From contig QVOM02000034.1 of NCBI GenBank assembly GCA_003586115.2, positions 110,027,610 to 110,091,609 of the forward strand: a stretch of DNA of 64,000 nucleotides. Reading direction: 5' to 3'. Of the stretch, positions 48,601 through 57,417 are shown in pieces. The notes beneath the pieces are model-generated. The model searched no databases, was not told where the DNA came from, and saw only the letters and a program-made list of their open reading frames with translations. Origin of the DNA: Salvator merianae. Lineage: Eukaryota > Chordata > Lepidosauria > Squamata > Teiidae. The first letter of the stretch is position 1. Every line of letters starts with the position of its first letter. Position numbers and translations under genes: made by a program.

Positions 48601-51600
48601 TTTTAACTTTGCTTTTATTGTTTTTCACTATAACCCAGCCAGAGGCCTTTGGGGATAAAGTGGGATATAAATATAAATATAGTACATAAAATGTATCATT
48701 TAAACTATTTCAAAAGAAACTGCATCAGAATTACATGGCTGAGATTAGTACTGTTCCCCTAAAACACACACCATGCTGAAATCTAGTAAGTAAACTAGGA
48801 GTGACTAATGCATGGCTCTCCAGAGATTGAATACTTATTCCTCTTACTTTCACCCTAGCTGATAGGAATTAACCATTATCCTGAAAGCAATATGTTAACC
48901 AACCCAGTAAAAGCAGCAAAGAATACAGCAAGTCAGTGGGATAGCAGACATGTTCTAGCTACCTAGTTAAAGCCTGAATAACAAGCAAGCAATAAAGGCT
49001 TTCATGACTATATTCCACTCAGATCAATCCAGAATCAGGGAAAAGAGACTTAAAACTTCCATCAAGTCCTCACCTCTTTCCTCTGTATCAGAAGTGGCTA
49101 CTCTACAACTTTCTCGCTTTTATACCACTGCTATACAGGGAAAGTGTTTCACAGGGAAAGTCTGAAAACAGCAGGGGAAGTGGGGCTGACATTTCATATC
49201 TATCAATAAAAATAATATAAGGTTCTCGCCTGTTTGTATGTCCTTCCAAAGTACCCAGGATTTGGAACTGTCTTCAAATATAATGAAGCAGCTTTGTTTA
49301 AGCTTGTTTATCTAAAAAGAAAAAAAATATTTATGGTTAGAATGTTTTACCATCAAAAAGAATTATGATTTGATAATGGTTTTAAAAATCAGTTACCTTT
49401 TTGATAGTTCCAAGATAAAACAATCCATCTGACCATCTAGCTAGGACATCTTGACCTTCTTCAAATTTACAAACTGGCTTTTTGGCTTTCTGTCCATTCC
49501 GTGAGGACAGTTTGGTCAAGGATACTGATGGTTTTTGGTTTCGGCGTAAAGGAGACCGCTTGTGGACCACTGAATTACCCACCCCCGTAGAGTCTCTGAA
49601 AATGAAAAAACAATGGGATTAAAATTATCAAAACATTTCTGTACTTGCCTAATAAGAACAAGTGAAAGGCAATCTCTAACAAGCCATGTGGTACCAGAAT
49701 TCCAAAAACTGGGTACCACCAATTTATACAGTCATAATTTAACAAACGGAACTTCTCCTTTATACTGTGGCCATATTTTTACACTCCGTAAGAACTCTGA
49801 AAGTACACTCAAATCAATAAGATGAAAAAACAACATGGGATTAGTGTCCAAAAATGAAAAGCTACAATATTTGACTCTTCCCTTATTGACAGAACCAAGG
49901 AATGCAATGGTGAGAATCATGGGACATCAGCGTTTGGGGTTTTTAATACATAGTATAGCAAATATACCCCATAAAATTCTGTTAACAGCTCACCTGCAGT
50001 GTTGCACTAGTCCAAAAAGTCTCCAAACTACACTGGAACCCAGCCATGTGTTTACAAAGATCAGCAAGGAAACTGTGCAAACACTGCTCCAGTTTTTTAT
50101 ATCTTGGACAGAATGCAATGTAAAAAAAAATAATAAATTCAAACAAATATTGCATTGTCTAAGTCATTAATTATATTCCCTACGCAAATAAGAGGAAGAA
50201 ATGTTCTGAAGTATTACTCTGCTGGATTTATTAAGTCAGCAGAGGAAAATAGCATGGGATGAAATCAGTCTTCTCAGAACTTATGCTGGCAAGTACATAG
50301 ACACCTAGCACAATCTTATTCAAGTTTTCTCAGACATAAATCCCAATAGGCTTTCACACTTACAAAATGGAACATTCCATGATGGTTGCTAGTATGGAGT
50401 GTTCGCACCTGCAAACAGCCCCAGCTGACTTGAAACCTACCGAAGCCCACCTGATGCTCACCTGAAGCCAAATAGCACTGGTCAAGAAAATCGTAGTCTG
50501 GAAGCTGACTTGCATGATCAGCTGCAGATCAGCAAAGGTGCTTTCGCACCACTTCCTGGTGTGAAATGGCGGTGGGGCGGGGACCGCGTGGCTGCGCAGG
50601 TGCTGTCAGACAGTTCAGACCCAGGTCTGGACTTTGGGGTCCGGACCCTGGTAGCCATTTCGGACCAAAGTCTGGACCCAGCTCTTCTAAGTTCAGACCC
50701 AACTACCAACTAGTGCATTCCCATTCGCACTGCTCCCCCTGCTGGTCAGTTTGCAAACTGTTCCATTGCTGACAAATGTGAATGTGCCTCCCCATACCTG
50801 ATCCTAGCTGATTCGAACCCTGATAATTAGAACGTTACACTGTCCTAAGTGCGAACAGGCCCACTGTGTTCTGCTGTGCTTATTCCACAATACCAGTAGC
50901 CATGACTACCTTACAATCACAACTTTATCCCAAATACACTTAACTCAAAGCACAAATGATTGCAGCCTTAACATGTGTTGTAACACTGGAAATAGATTAA
51001 CAAAGCAAACAGAAATAATTACATAGTTTCCTGTACTTGAATCTAATCTTGGCTGAGCTTGGTACAGAGCTGGTGAGTTTTTGGATGGGCAACCACCACA
51101 ATATCCCGCTGCTGTAACTTAGACTGCGAAGTCAAAAATAGAAAGAGAAAGCCACCTTCCCATTTTTGTTCTCACCCATGTAGCCAAGCCTTAAAACTTT
51201 TCTGCTATTGTCACAAAATCCACAAATTCACAAAATTGTGAGTTACACACACAATGAAACACTAAGGACATAGAAGCAGGGCAAACTGGTTAAGAACGAT
51301 TAAATTCTGATTACAATAGATCTAATTTATAATTCCTACATAAAAATGGGAAAATACTTGTACGATGACAAAGCTCTTAAAACAATGAAGGAAGATGTGA
51401 GTAGCTGAGTCATGAAGCTTATCTTACAGAAGGCAGCAAGCAGCCTATTATTGCCTTTTTCTTTGGATAAAAATATTGTGTAGATTTGCTTAATACAGCA
51501 TAGGTTAAGTTTCAACAAAAGCTTCTTCACTATGACTGAAAACCAACCAATGGCCTATCTAATTTTTAAGTGAGAAAACAGTTTTTTAAAAAAGTGTTGT

Positions 51601-54600
51601 TTTGCCAAAGCCACACTGCTAGTGTCTTAATAATTCTGAGGTACAGATAAAAAAAAAAATTCTGAGGTACAGATTATCTTTGAAATACTAATGAAGGAGA
51701 AGGAAGGATTATCTCCAATGACAGTTTTTCTATCACGTGTGACAGAGATGAAGAAAGAAACACATCTGTTTTTATGTGGCTTTTTCAGCAACATTCAAAT
51801 TATCTTCACCTACTGAGAATGCCTCAAATTGTTAATGTTCAACTTTTCCTGAAAGGAAAAAATAAATAAATAAACCAAGTTATTCTTTCATCACAGCTAT
51901 ATTCCAGTGTAGTTCACACTGAAGGTCTTTATCCAACTCAATCTCAACATTTTTATACAACAGGAATGTACTTCAGCTCCAAAGGAAAGCCAAAAAGACA
52001 AACCACACATTATTCATACCAACTATTTAGCTACTATTCTCCACAGATATCCAAGCAGGGAGGCCCTGTCCCCCATTGGGTGCAGAGAGGAGAGGCTGGG
52101 AAAGGAAGCCAAGACAGAGGAGAGGGAAGGAGACAGGAGGGAAGGAGACAGGTGAGTACTACCTGCAATCTCCTTCAGCACTCACCTTCCCCATACCCTT
52201 GTACAGGACTGGGCAAGCAAAGTGTTTCTCCTTACCAAACTAGTCCTCTTTGGGAGGTTCCTGTGCTCTGAACTGCATATGATCTGTTTGATGCACATTC
52301 CAAATACAAACGAGAACAACAAAAGCATAATTATTCTTCCCTATCTAACATTAATTAGATATGTGCTTTGATCTGTGTCATTTTGGTTGGGGCAGGATGG
52401 CACCACAAAAATGGGAAGTCTTGTTTTGCCTCTCCAAACCATATTCAGGGCACACTTCAAGCACAAAAGAGCAAGGCTTCCAACTGTTGTCCTGCACTCA
52501 TGGAAAAGATCCAAACAAAAGCAGGTCCCAAGAAAGATACAGGAGCACTAGGAAAGAAACCACGTGTGCTGTTCTAACCCTTGTAGCTGGATGAATAAAT
52601 TAATCCTTTACTTATAAAAGTCAAGTTTAAGGCCATACCTATTAAAACCTAGTCAACAATGACTTCACTGGATTGATTTTACTATTTGCACCAAATCCAT
52701 TCTTTCCCTGGTATCGTGTGTGGACTTGCAGAGAGACTATGGGAAATGATGCCTAAATATATCAGATGCATCCATTCAGCACATGGAATCAGAGACCATA
52801 TTTTTACTCAACGTTAAGGCCTTTTCTGCACTTACCTCAAGTAAGCTTGGATCAGTGGGTCCGGAATAGACTGATCTGGATCAGCATATGGTGCAACTGC
52901 AAGATTCATGGCCATGCCCCTAAGAGCTAGGAACAAAAGTTCCTCGCCTCTGGGGGGTGCTTTTCGATGGTATGCTATGGTGCGCCACTGAAAGGTGCGT
53001 CCCAGTAGTCTCAAACTCAGGAGGTATGCCTTCCGCATGCTTCCTGTGTTCCAGACCAGGCCCACACCAGTCTGCTGGTAGACCTGACTAAATGTGTCTA
53101 CCAGTGATCCCAATTAACACCTCCCTTAATCATAATCAGTGTCAAGTGCAGACAGAGCAGACCAGCAAGGGACGTAGCCTCACACATCCGCCCTAACATG
53201 CAGATCTATGACCCTTAATCTGAATTAAGGGTCCATGCAGAAAGGTACTAATGTACCTTTGTGAGGCTTAAAGTCTGCAACCCCTTTGACAAAACAAGAC
53301 CCATTTGCTACCAAAATATTCTGACAGTTGATACACACCGTCTGGAATTACATGCATAATTCAAAAGTAACCGAAGGTACTTACAAGGTTTTTCAGTTCC
53401 CTTTTTATCCCTACAAAAACTATGACACAGGTCAGATTGACGATAAGTGATTGGCCCAAGGTAACATAGTAATCTTCATAGCTTAACACAGATTAGGACA
53501 GGACTCCAGTAGTTGCTTAACTCCCTAGCCCCCCTAAATATATTATATTTTTGTTGTTATATAGCTTTAGTTACAGTATGGTAGTAAGGGCTGTTATAAT
53601 AAACTCTTTTTTTTCAGATGCTCAATGCTTAGTCTAAATTCCCTGTTAAGATTGCTGTGAACAGAGGGTGGGGAGGGGGAGAATCAAGTATTGTATGCTG
53701 CTTTTCACTCTTTGGAAGGTTGTATAAAATAAGATCTGCCTAAATCTTATTCTTAGCAGAGCTGAAATGATTCACTAATCTGGGTTCTTCCACAATATAG
53801 ATTCTATTTCATTGTCACCAAGAACATCTGCAACTGGGCAATACTCAGGTGTGAAACCTTAAGGATAGTGAGTAGCCAAAATGACAACGGAAAAGTAATA
53901 TGCCCAACAGATACAGCAAAAAATGAATAGTCCTTTATCACAGTTAGACAATCATGAAATAATATTCACAGACACAGAACAGCGTCTAAATAGAACGAAG
54001 GCCACAAGAACTCTATACATGGGAGTCCCTTTTTTTTCTTCATCAGAATTGCCAAACATATTTTTCCATCTCATATATCAATATCATGTAAAGAAAGAAA
54101 CCGGGAAAGAAAGAAAACTAATATTGCCACGTGAAATGAGGGAAATGTACGGAAGTATTAACCCTTGGAGTAAGTGGGCTGATCACATTTCACAATTTAA
54201 CCAACTGCACCTAAGAATTCAGATCACTGCACAAATGCCACACAACCGCTTGTACACACACATCCACTTGAACTTCGACTCTCTTTCGGCAACAGAAACA
54301 ATAAAAAAAATATACTTTGGGGATCCATTTGCTGAGGTATCAAACTGCGACAAGGAAAAAAAACACCTTCCCCCCTTTAGCCGACACTGGTTCGTCATAA
54401 TATTAAGCGATCTCCGCGTTCCTCGCCTTTGTTTTGGTTTTCAGAAGACACCACAAGACCTTGGTCTACATTCAGGACAATAAATACGGCTTATATTGGT
54501 TACACACGGGTCGACTTTCCGATAAACACGCACCACGATCTAACAAAGCTTCATTATCTCTGGGCTTCTGATCAAATAAAATCGGTTTTTTTTTTTAATA

Positions 54601-54783
54601 TGGACGGAGGAGGGGAAGGAGGGGAGAGAAAGGAAATACGCTCAGCGAAGGAAACTGGTGAATGGGGGAGGGCAGGGAACAGCCGTAAAGAACATGGATC
54701 AGGGTCCTGCTGCTGAGCCATTTTGCCCCCCCCTTCGCCCTTCCGAGCCCCGCTCCCCCCCAGCCCTCCCTCACCCACCTCAT
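33295..54783 (-). CDS. MTF2: MTF2, complete gene (spliced CDS span)
   Basis: Metal response element binding transcription factor 2 (Polycomb-like 2, PCL2), a nuclear PRC2.1 accessory subunit that recruits EZH2 complexes to CpG islands. Fifteen coding exons join in phase to 1,782 nt, giving 593 residues, the human length. Order: Tudor domain (about 44-100; cage residues W56, Y62, F80, with S86 as in human MTF2), PHD1 (C105-C154, VCTICQ ... WLCRQC), PHD2 (C202 to about C252, CYCYCGGPG ... CSVC), extended-homology winged helix (about 266-360) with the DNA-contacting basic loop EIKKKKH (K338-K341), a basic serine-rich linker, and the C-terminal SUZ12-binding/chromo-like domain (about 540-593, ending VEWEGATAS). 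The start is the 5-nt exon ATGAG. All introns are GT-AG except intron 3 (GC-AG). Convergent with TMED5. Confidence 0.98.
34080..34480 (+). repeat. LTR-like sequence in MTF2 last intron
   Basis: Repeated ATTGG (inverted CCAAT) boxes near 34140-34205, a C-rich stretch, then 'AGATAAAGCTTGCTCTTTAT' followed by a T-rich run, resembling U3 and R/U5 of a retroviral LTR. No TG...CA ends with a target duplication were found, so this is tentative. Confidence 0.35.
34895..34999 (-). CDS. MTF2: MTF2 coding exon 14
   Basis: Acceptor AATGGCTCAG, donor GTACAT. Residues 442-475 include [20 protein letters not shown] and SISKHY, against human TSDVDFTGASSAKETTS. Confidence 0.94.
35110..35162 (-). CDS. MTF2: MTF2 coding exon 13
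   Basis: 53 bp, donor GTAAGT. The acceptor (TTGGGAAAAG) is weak but is the one that keeps phase. Residues 424-440 end [11 protein letters not shown], against human NPTLDLPCSIG. Confidence 0.85.
35336..35444 (-). CDS. MTF2: MTF2 coding exon 12
   Basis: Acceptor TTTCTTCTAG, donor GTAAGC. Residues 388-423 with the basic motif [19 protein letters not shown], close to human. Confidence 0.96.
36150..36308. mobile_element. PIF/Harbinger-like MITE (degraded)
   Basis: The left end CCCTTTCTGCATTGGGCC and the right end 'GGAATAAGGCCCAGCACAGAGA' are inverted. The inner arms 'AGTGACCTGCCATGCTAGTGCAGA' / 'TCTGCACCAGC..' are related to 46552-46707. Confidence 0.6.
37530..37610 (-). repeat. L2-type LINE 3' tail fragment (degraded)
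   Basis: 'TTTCTTAGTTTGTATCCCAC' and 'GTTCACAATAAACTGAG' resemble the tail at 15.1 and 19.2 kb. Weak. Confidence 0.35.
37807..37860. repeat. hAT-type MITE terminus fragment
   Basis: TAGGGATGTGTAAAATGTTTTGAAA resembles the ends of the element at 45892-46199. The partner end was not found. Confidence 0.4.
38505..38675 (-). CDS. MTF2: MTF2 coding exon 11
   Basis: Acceptor CAATTCAG, donor GTAAAA. Residues 331-386 with the basic wing [17 protein letters not shown] and the linker [10 protein letters not shown]. Confidence 0.96.
38990..40620 (-). mobile_element. L2-type LINE, 5'-truncated, reverse transcriptase region largely readable
   Basis: Non-LTR retrotransposon in MTF2 intron 10. The minus strand reads in three overlapping open segments (40617-40144, 40165-39728, 39795-39148) that need two frame changes, near 40.15 and 39.77 kb. 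Reverse transcriptase motifs: [37 protein letters not shown] (the catalytic YADD), then the L2-style C-terminal part with [12 protein letters not shown] and APKLWNTLP. The 3' end at 39000-39060 is 'CCCGCCCTATACCCGAAGGT' with a (TTTA)n run. The endonuclease and 5' end are missing. It shares sense with MTF2. The two frame changes mean this copy is not autonomous. Confidence 0.85.
39063..39086. repeat. (AAC)n microsatellite
   Basis: About six AAC units next to the L2 tail. Confidence 0.8.
40818..40885 (-). CDS. MTF2: MTF2 coding exon 10
   Basis: Acceptor CTTTACAG, donor GTAAGT. Residues 308-329, [20 protein letters not shown]. Confidence 0.96.
41840..42300 (-). mobile_element. L2-type LINE 3' end with a second tail inside it
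   Basis: The reading '[12 protein letters not shown]' and '[17 protein letters not shown]' on the minus strand (42.1-42.28 kb) matches the 39-kb copy ([24 protein letters not shown]). The left half matches 39180-39380. Between them, at about 42070-42120, sits another tail-like piece ('TACCCCACCCTATACCGAGG'). Confidence 0.7.
43444..43567 (-). CDS. MTF2: MTF2 coding exon 9
   Basis: Acceptor AATTCTAG, donor GTAAGC. Residues 267-307, [20 protein letters not shown] and [11 protein letters not shown]: start of the extended-homology region. Confidence 0.96.
43680..44015 (-). mobile_element. L2-type LINE 3' end
   Basis: Tail 'TATTTATTTATTCATTTGTA' and 'ATCTCAGAGTGGCTTACAAT', then the ORF2-end equivalent of 39180-39350 ('CTTCAGAGGGGAGGTTATTC', 'CAATCTGGGAGCTATCACC'). 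Confidence 0.75.
44696..44830. repeat. Repeat copy matching 22475-22620
   Basis: 'TATAAGATGCACCTGTAATT' then 'TGACATATTAAGGAAAAA', in MTF2 intron 8. The DNA transposon family is unknown. Confidence 0.45.
44865..44933 (-). CDS. MTF2: MTF2 coding exon 8
   Basis: Acceptor TTTTTTTCAG, donor GTAAGT. Encodes [20 protein letters not shown] (residues 244-265), ending PHD2. Confidence 0.96.
45386..45481 (-). CDS. MTF2: MTF2 coding exon 7 (PHD2)
   Basis: Acceptor TTAATGAAG (weak pyrimidine tract), donor GTAAGA. Encodes [20 protein letters not shown] and QKPMLFGD (residues 212-242). Confidence 0.95.
45892..46199. mobile_element. hAT-type MITE with exact 8-bp target duplication
   Basis: 308 bp, terminal inverted repeats TAAGGATGTGCA and TAGGGATGTGCA, flanked on both sides by CTGTGCAA (45884-45891 and 46200-46207). 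The inside is very rich in GAAAAT/ATTTTC and can fold. No coding capacity. Lies in MTF2 intron 6. Confidence 0.9.
46552..46707. mobile_element. PIF/Harbinger-like MITE, nearly palindromic
   Basis: 156 bp between two TAA copies (46549-46551 and 46708-46710). Both arms read 'CTTTCTGYACTGGGCC', 'GACCTGCC' and 'CTGCA.GCTAGT.CAGAC', so almost the whole element is an inverted repeat of about 70 bp per arm. Confidence 0.78.
47245..47393 (-). CDS. MTF2: MTF2 coding exon 6
   Basis: Acceptor TTGTTCCAG, donor GTAAGC. Residues 162-210: [20 protein letters not shown], then [10 protein letters not shown] and the first PHD2 ligands CYCYCGGPG. Confidence 0.96.
47492..47592 (-). CDS. MTF2: MTF2 coding exon 5 (PHD1, second half)
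   Basis: Acceptor TTTTTTTAAG, donor GTATGT. Encodes YHQLCHTP and [14 protein letters not shown], completing PHD1 (residues 129-161). Confidence 0.96.
47749..47803. repeat. (CA)n/(GCAC)n/(TG)n microsatellite
   Basis: Alternating purine-pyrimidine tract with GCAC units, then CACACA and GTGTGTGT; capable of Z-form or cruciform structure. Confidence 0.85.
47820..48340 (-). mobile_element. L1-clade LINE, ORF2 C-terminal fragment
   Basis: The minus strand reads '[20 protein letters not shown]', then [20 protein letters not shown] and '[16 protein letters not shown]', the layout of the L1 ORF2 C terminus (ITAAR-like alanine pair, W-K-D.P). Frames are broken. It fills most of MTF2 intron 4. Confidence 0.6.
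48459..48554 (-). CDS. MTF2: MTF2 coding exon 4 (PHD1, first half)
   Basis: Acceptor TTTAAAG, donor GTAATA. Encodes [20 protein letters not shown] and on to CDKCGQ, the zinc ligands C105, C108, C123 and C126 of PHD1. Confidence 0.96.
48610..48690 (+). repeat. LINE/SINE 3' tail fragment
   Basis: 'GCCTTTGGGGATAAAGTGGG' then ATATAAATATAAATAT, as in the common sauropsid tail 'GGCGGTATATAAAT'. Confidence 0.45.
49230..49311 (-). CDS. MTF2: MTF2 coding exon 3 (GC donor)
   Basis: Acceptor CTTTTTAG. Encodes residues 69-95, the second half of the Tudor domain, [10 protein letters not shown], plus the first base of G96. Phase demands a splice after ACAG, where the intron starts GCGAGA instead of GT; no GT exists within the next 25 bases. 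Confidence 0.94.
49397..49595 (-). CDS. MTF2: MTF2 coding exon 2
   Basis: Acceptor CATTTTCAG, donor GTAACT. 66 codons (residues 3-68) with [13 protein letters not shown] and the start of the Tudor domain, [20 protein letters not shown]. Confidence 0.96.
50396..50862. mobile_element. Probable non-autonomous DNA transposon
   Basis: The left end GGAGTGTTCGCACCTGC and the reverse complement of the right end GGGCCTGTTCGCACTTAGG form an inverted repeat. Inside is a CpG-richer core (50570-50700) with two nearby 'TTCAGACCCA' / 'CGGACC' stretches. Target duplication unclear. Confidence 0.5.
51035..51190 (+). mobile_element. 5S rRNA-derived SINE (degraded)
   Basis: 51039-51125 follows the 5S rRNA internal promoter and 3' half: 'GAGCTTGGTACAGAG..GGTGAGT', then 'TTGGATGGGCAACCACC' and 'CTGCTGTAACTTA', against 5S 'AGTACTTGGATGGGAGACCG' and 'GTGCTGTAGGCTT'. 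A body of unknown origin follows. It is too diverged for a functional 5S gene. Confidence 0.7.
51191..52817. other. MTF2 intron 1, middle part
   Basis: No exon or named repeat recognised. A purine-rich patch lies at 52080-52155 (GGAGA/GGAAG runs). Confidence 0.4.
52818..53248. mobile_element. PIF/Harbinger-like MITE with TAA target duplication
   Basis: 431 bp between TAA (52815-52817) and TAA (53249-53251). Ends GGCCTTTTCTGCACTTACC and (reverse complement) GTACCTTTCTGCATGGACC. No transposase frame. Confidence 0.72.
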
Positions 54784-55380
54784 TCGGTCTTTCCAGTGGG
54801 GCCACCCGCTTCATACAGGGAAATAAAGGGCGCTCAATGCGCTGTGCCCGGGAAGCCTCCGCTCGGCAGGGGCTCCTCGCGACCTCAGACTGAGCCTCGC
54901 TGAGACCACGACGTCTGAGGAGGGAAAGCAGTGGGGGGGGAGAAATGTGAGCGGAATAGCTCACGCCAGCCTCACGGGCAACCCAGCTCCACAACAGCCC
55001 TTCGCCATTTTTCTTTCCCGCGGAGGAGGAGGAGAAGCTGCTGGTGCATTGTGGGAAACACAAAGGAACAGCCTCAGCTCAGCTCCCCGCCGCGGACGGG
55101 CGGGGGCGCGCAGGCGCGCCGCATCCTCCCTCGCGCTCCTTCCTTGTTCTCCTTCGTTCGGTGTGCCTCAATCGCACGGTTTCGCCAACCTAACGGACCG
55201 CGCGCCGACGACGTGCTTTTTCTCCTTCCTCCCGACAAAGGAGGGGGAAAAAGAGGCGGAGCAAGAGAGCAGGGAGGGGGGACGGGAGGGGGGTAGGGTA
55301 GAGTTTGTAAAAAGAGAGCTGCTTGCGCGGCGCGCGCGGAAGAACACGCGTGACGCGCCGCTTAAAAGCGCTGGTGAACA
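54690..55380. promoter_or_regulatory. MTF2: CpG island promoter of MTF2
   Basis: High CpG density around the ATG exon and upstream of it. A TGCATTGTGGGAAA motif at 55045-55058 (minus strand TTTCCCACAATGCA) is ZNF143-like. No TATA box. The transcription start is probably within about 54.85-55.1 kb. Confidence 0.75.
54779..54783 (-). CDS. MTF2: MTF2 coding exon 1 (5 coding nt, ATGAG)
   Basis: ATGAG followed by donor GTGGGT. With the next exon (A GAC TCT ACG) it gives MRDSTG, the human MTF2 N terminus. It lies in the CpG island; the 5' UTR extends to the right. Confidence 0.85.
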
Positions 55381-56330
55381 AAGAGGGACTATTTTAAGAA
55401 AGCAGGGGTGGTTGTCTTTTTTCAGTTCCGCTTTTTGTTGGTGCTGCAGCAATAGCTGCTAGTCGGATAGCTGATTTTTAGTAGCGACCTATCCAGGTGA
55501 CATAAAAAAACAGCATAGTAGAAATCAGTCTTTAAAATCCCTAAAACAAAAATCCATAGAAACTTGGTAATAGATGCGATGAAAGATAAAGAGTTACCTT
55601 CGCAGCTTATTTGTCCCATTGCAAAAGTAAACGTTACTATTTGAAATTTAGGACAGTGTTTAAAAGTCACAACAACTTTTAAGAAAGATATCAATTTAGA
55701 AAAACATAAACACAGCAAACAATAATTTAAATCTGTAAAATCAATCAAAACATACACCAAAAGGCACAGCGAGCAAAAGCTTGAGGTGTGTTTTCACCAA
55801 GCACTGAACCCAGTCACACGTAAGTTTTAATCCAGCTTTGGTTCACTTTCAAGTTGAGAAAACACATCATTGGTGTAATAAGATGGTTTCTTTCAGCATT
55901 ATCCGACTCAAAAAACCCACCTTTGGGTTAGATAATATGAAAAGAAAATGATTTGTCATTTTGCTAGTGTGTTCTTTCAATCCAAAAGTAGACTGAAGGA
56001 TTAAAACGTAGGTATGACTGCGTCCAGTGGCATAGGAAGGAGGGGCAAGGGGGGTGGTCTGCCCCAGGTGGCACATTGTCCCCCGGCAGAAGATCCAGCC
56101 AGGGGCTTCTCTGCCTGCCCAGTGTGCAAAGTTTCTCCGGAGCATGAGCAAGAAGGAGAGCGCAGGGCAACGCCCACCCACCCAGCAGGCATTGGGCAGC
56201 GGCTGCAGGGCAGGTCACCCTTGCTCGCACTCCCCTGCCATTGCGTGACCCCGGGCCGCAAAATTTTTAGCTACGCCTCTGACTGCGTCCAGTGTCTGAG
56301 CTTTGTGTGCTAGCTAGAGAAGAAATGTTT
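55381..56330. other. Intergenic region 5' of MTF2
   Basis: AT-rich to 56 kb, then a GC-rich patch (56020-56285) bracketed by two short direct copies of 'GACTGCGTCCAGTG' (56016-56029 and 56281-56294). The patch looks like an insert with a duplicated flank, perhaps a SINE or DNA element that I cannot name. Confidence 0.4.
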
Positions 56331-56334
56331 CTAA

Positions 56335-56829
56335 GGCTGTATTTGTGCTTACCTTTGCTATTCTGGTACAGGGCAGACTGGCCTGTATGAGAATAAGCAA
56401 TCCATCCCAGGTTTGGACGGGTTGCTTCTGGCGTAGAAGAAGGCCATACACACATTGGGATGTCCTCTTCTGTGCCAACCCCCGTGCTGGTCAGGAACAA
56501 AATTTCCTGGCCTTTGGAGCTCTTGGGGGGACCCATTTCAGTAGTGCACCTTGTTGCATTGCTGGAATTGGACCCCCATTATGTATACCAGATGAAAGAG
56601 TGCCATGCATGTGCTTCCATTATCCAGTATACCACTCCTTAGCAGCCCTTGAAAAAGAGATCTACCGGTAGACTGGAGAACAATGCTATTTGGGGCACCC
56701 TAGCCTGATTTATATTCCATTCTGTGTGGATGGAGTGTATGGGAGGCAGGGTCTCTGCTATTCCATATTAGTATGGCATAAGTCTAGACTGGATCATGGT
56801 CAGGTCTATCACCCAGTGTAGAAAGGCCC
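56335..56829. mobile_element. PIF/Harbinger-like MITE with TAA target duplication
   Basis: 495 bp between TAA at 56332-56334 and 56830-56832. Ends GGCTGTATTTGTGCTTACC and (reverse complement) GGGCCTTTCTACACTGGGT. Internal similarity to 52818-53248 ('GTGGTCAGGAACAAAATTTC' type stretch and 'CCTGGCCTTTGG'). Confidence 0.68.
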
Positions 56830-56895
56830 TAATATTCAAGGGCTGTCACAGTACAGAGGGATTGGCCCTATTCTCACTTACACAAGATGGAAGGA

Positions 56896-57140
56896 CTGGA
56901 AACAATGGGATGGAACTTCAAGGAAGTAGATACAGACTAAATATTAGAAAAAAACTTTCTGACAGTAAGGGCAATCAATGAATGGAATAAGTTGCTACAG
57001 GAGGTGGTGAGCTCTCCTTCGCTGGAGATCTTCAAGGAAAGGCTGGACAGATATCTGTCTGGGATGGTTTAGTGAATCCTGCATTGAGGAGGGGTTGGAC
57101 TCCATGACCCTGGTGGTCCATTCCAACTCTATGATTCAAC
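56896..57140 (+). mobile_element. CR1 LINE 3' end, 5'-truncated
   Basis: Same terminal region as 10002-10256 ('AAACAATGGGATGGAACTTC', 'CTTCGCTGGAGATCTTCAAG', 'GGGTTGGACTCCATGACCC'), ending ACTCTATGATTCAA. Coding remnants only. Confidence 0.88.
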
Positions 57141-57181
57141 TACAGTATTTCTGTTGTGTTTACAGAAACTGGAAGAAACAA

Positions 57182-57417
57182 GGCTGCATTTGCACAGACG
57201 CACACATTAAAAATAAAAGTGGCTCAAAAACAACTTAAGAGTTGGTAGCATCTATACTGTAGTGTCTTAATTTACATTTATAGCCAAAGCACTTCCAGAA
57301 TGCATTCTCTGGTCTTCAGTGTGCAGCAGAGGTGGGATGGGAACACTAGCATTTGCATACTACTACCTCTAAGCCACTTTTGATCTGCTTTTTAAAAAAA
57401 TGTGCGCGGATGCAGCC
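57182..57417. mobile_element. MITE with long inverted repeats
   Basis: 236 bp. The left arm GGCTGCATTTGCACAGACGC pairs with the right arm GGCTGCATCCGCGCACATTT (reverse complement), and the match continues about 50 bp to 'AAAAGTGGCT' in both. Flanks CAA/AAA; target duplication not certain. Confidence 0.7.

Noticed and set aside
53923..54483. 186-codon plus-strand open frame in MTF2 intron 1
   Set aside because: Longest open frame not explained by a gene or LINE, but it shows no domain, no splice partner, no sensible promoter and an amino-acid composition typical of random AT-rich DNA.
54572..55462. Long open frames on both strands around the MTF2 first exon
   Set aside because: CpG-island artefacts; the real coding start is the short ATGAG exon in another frame.
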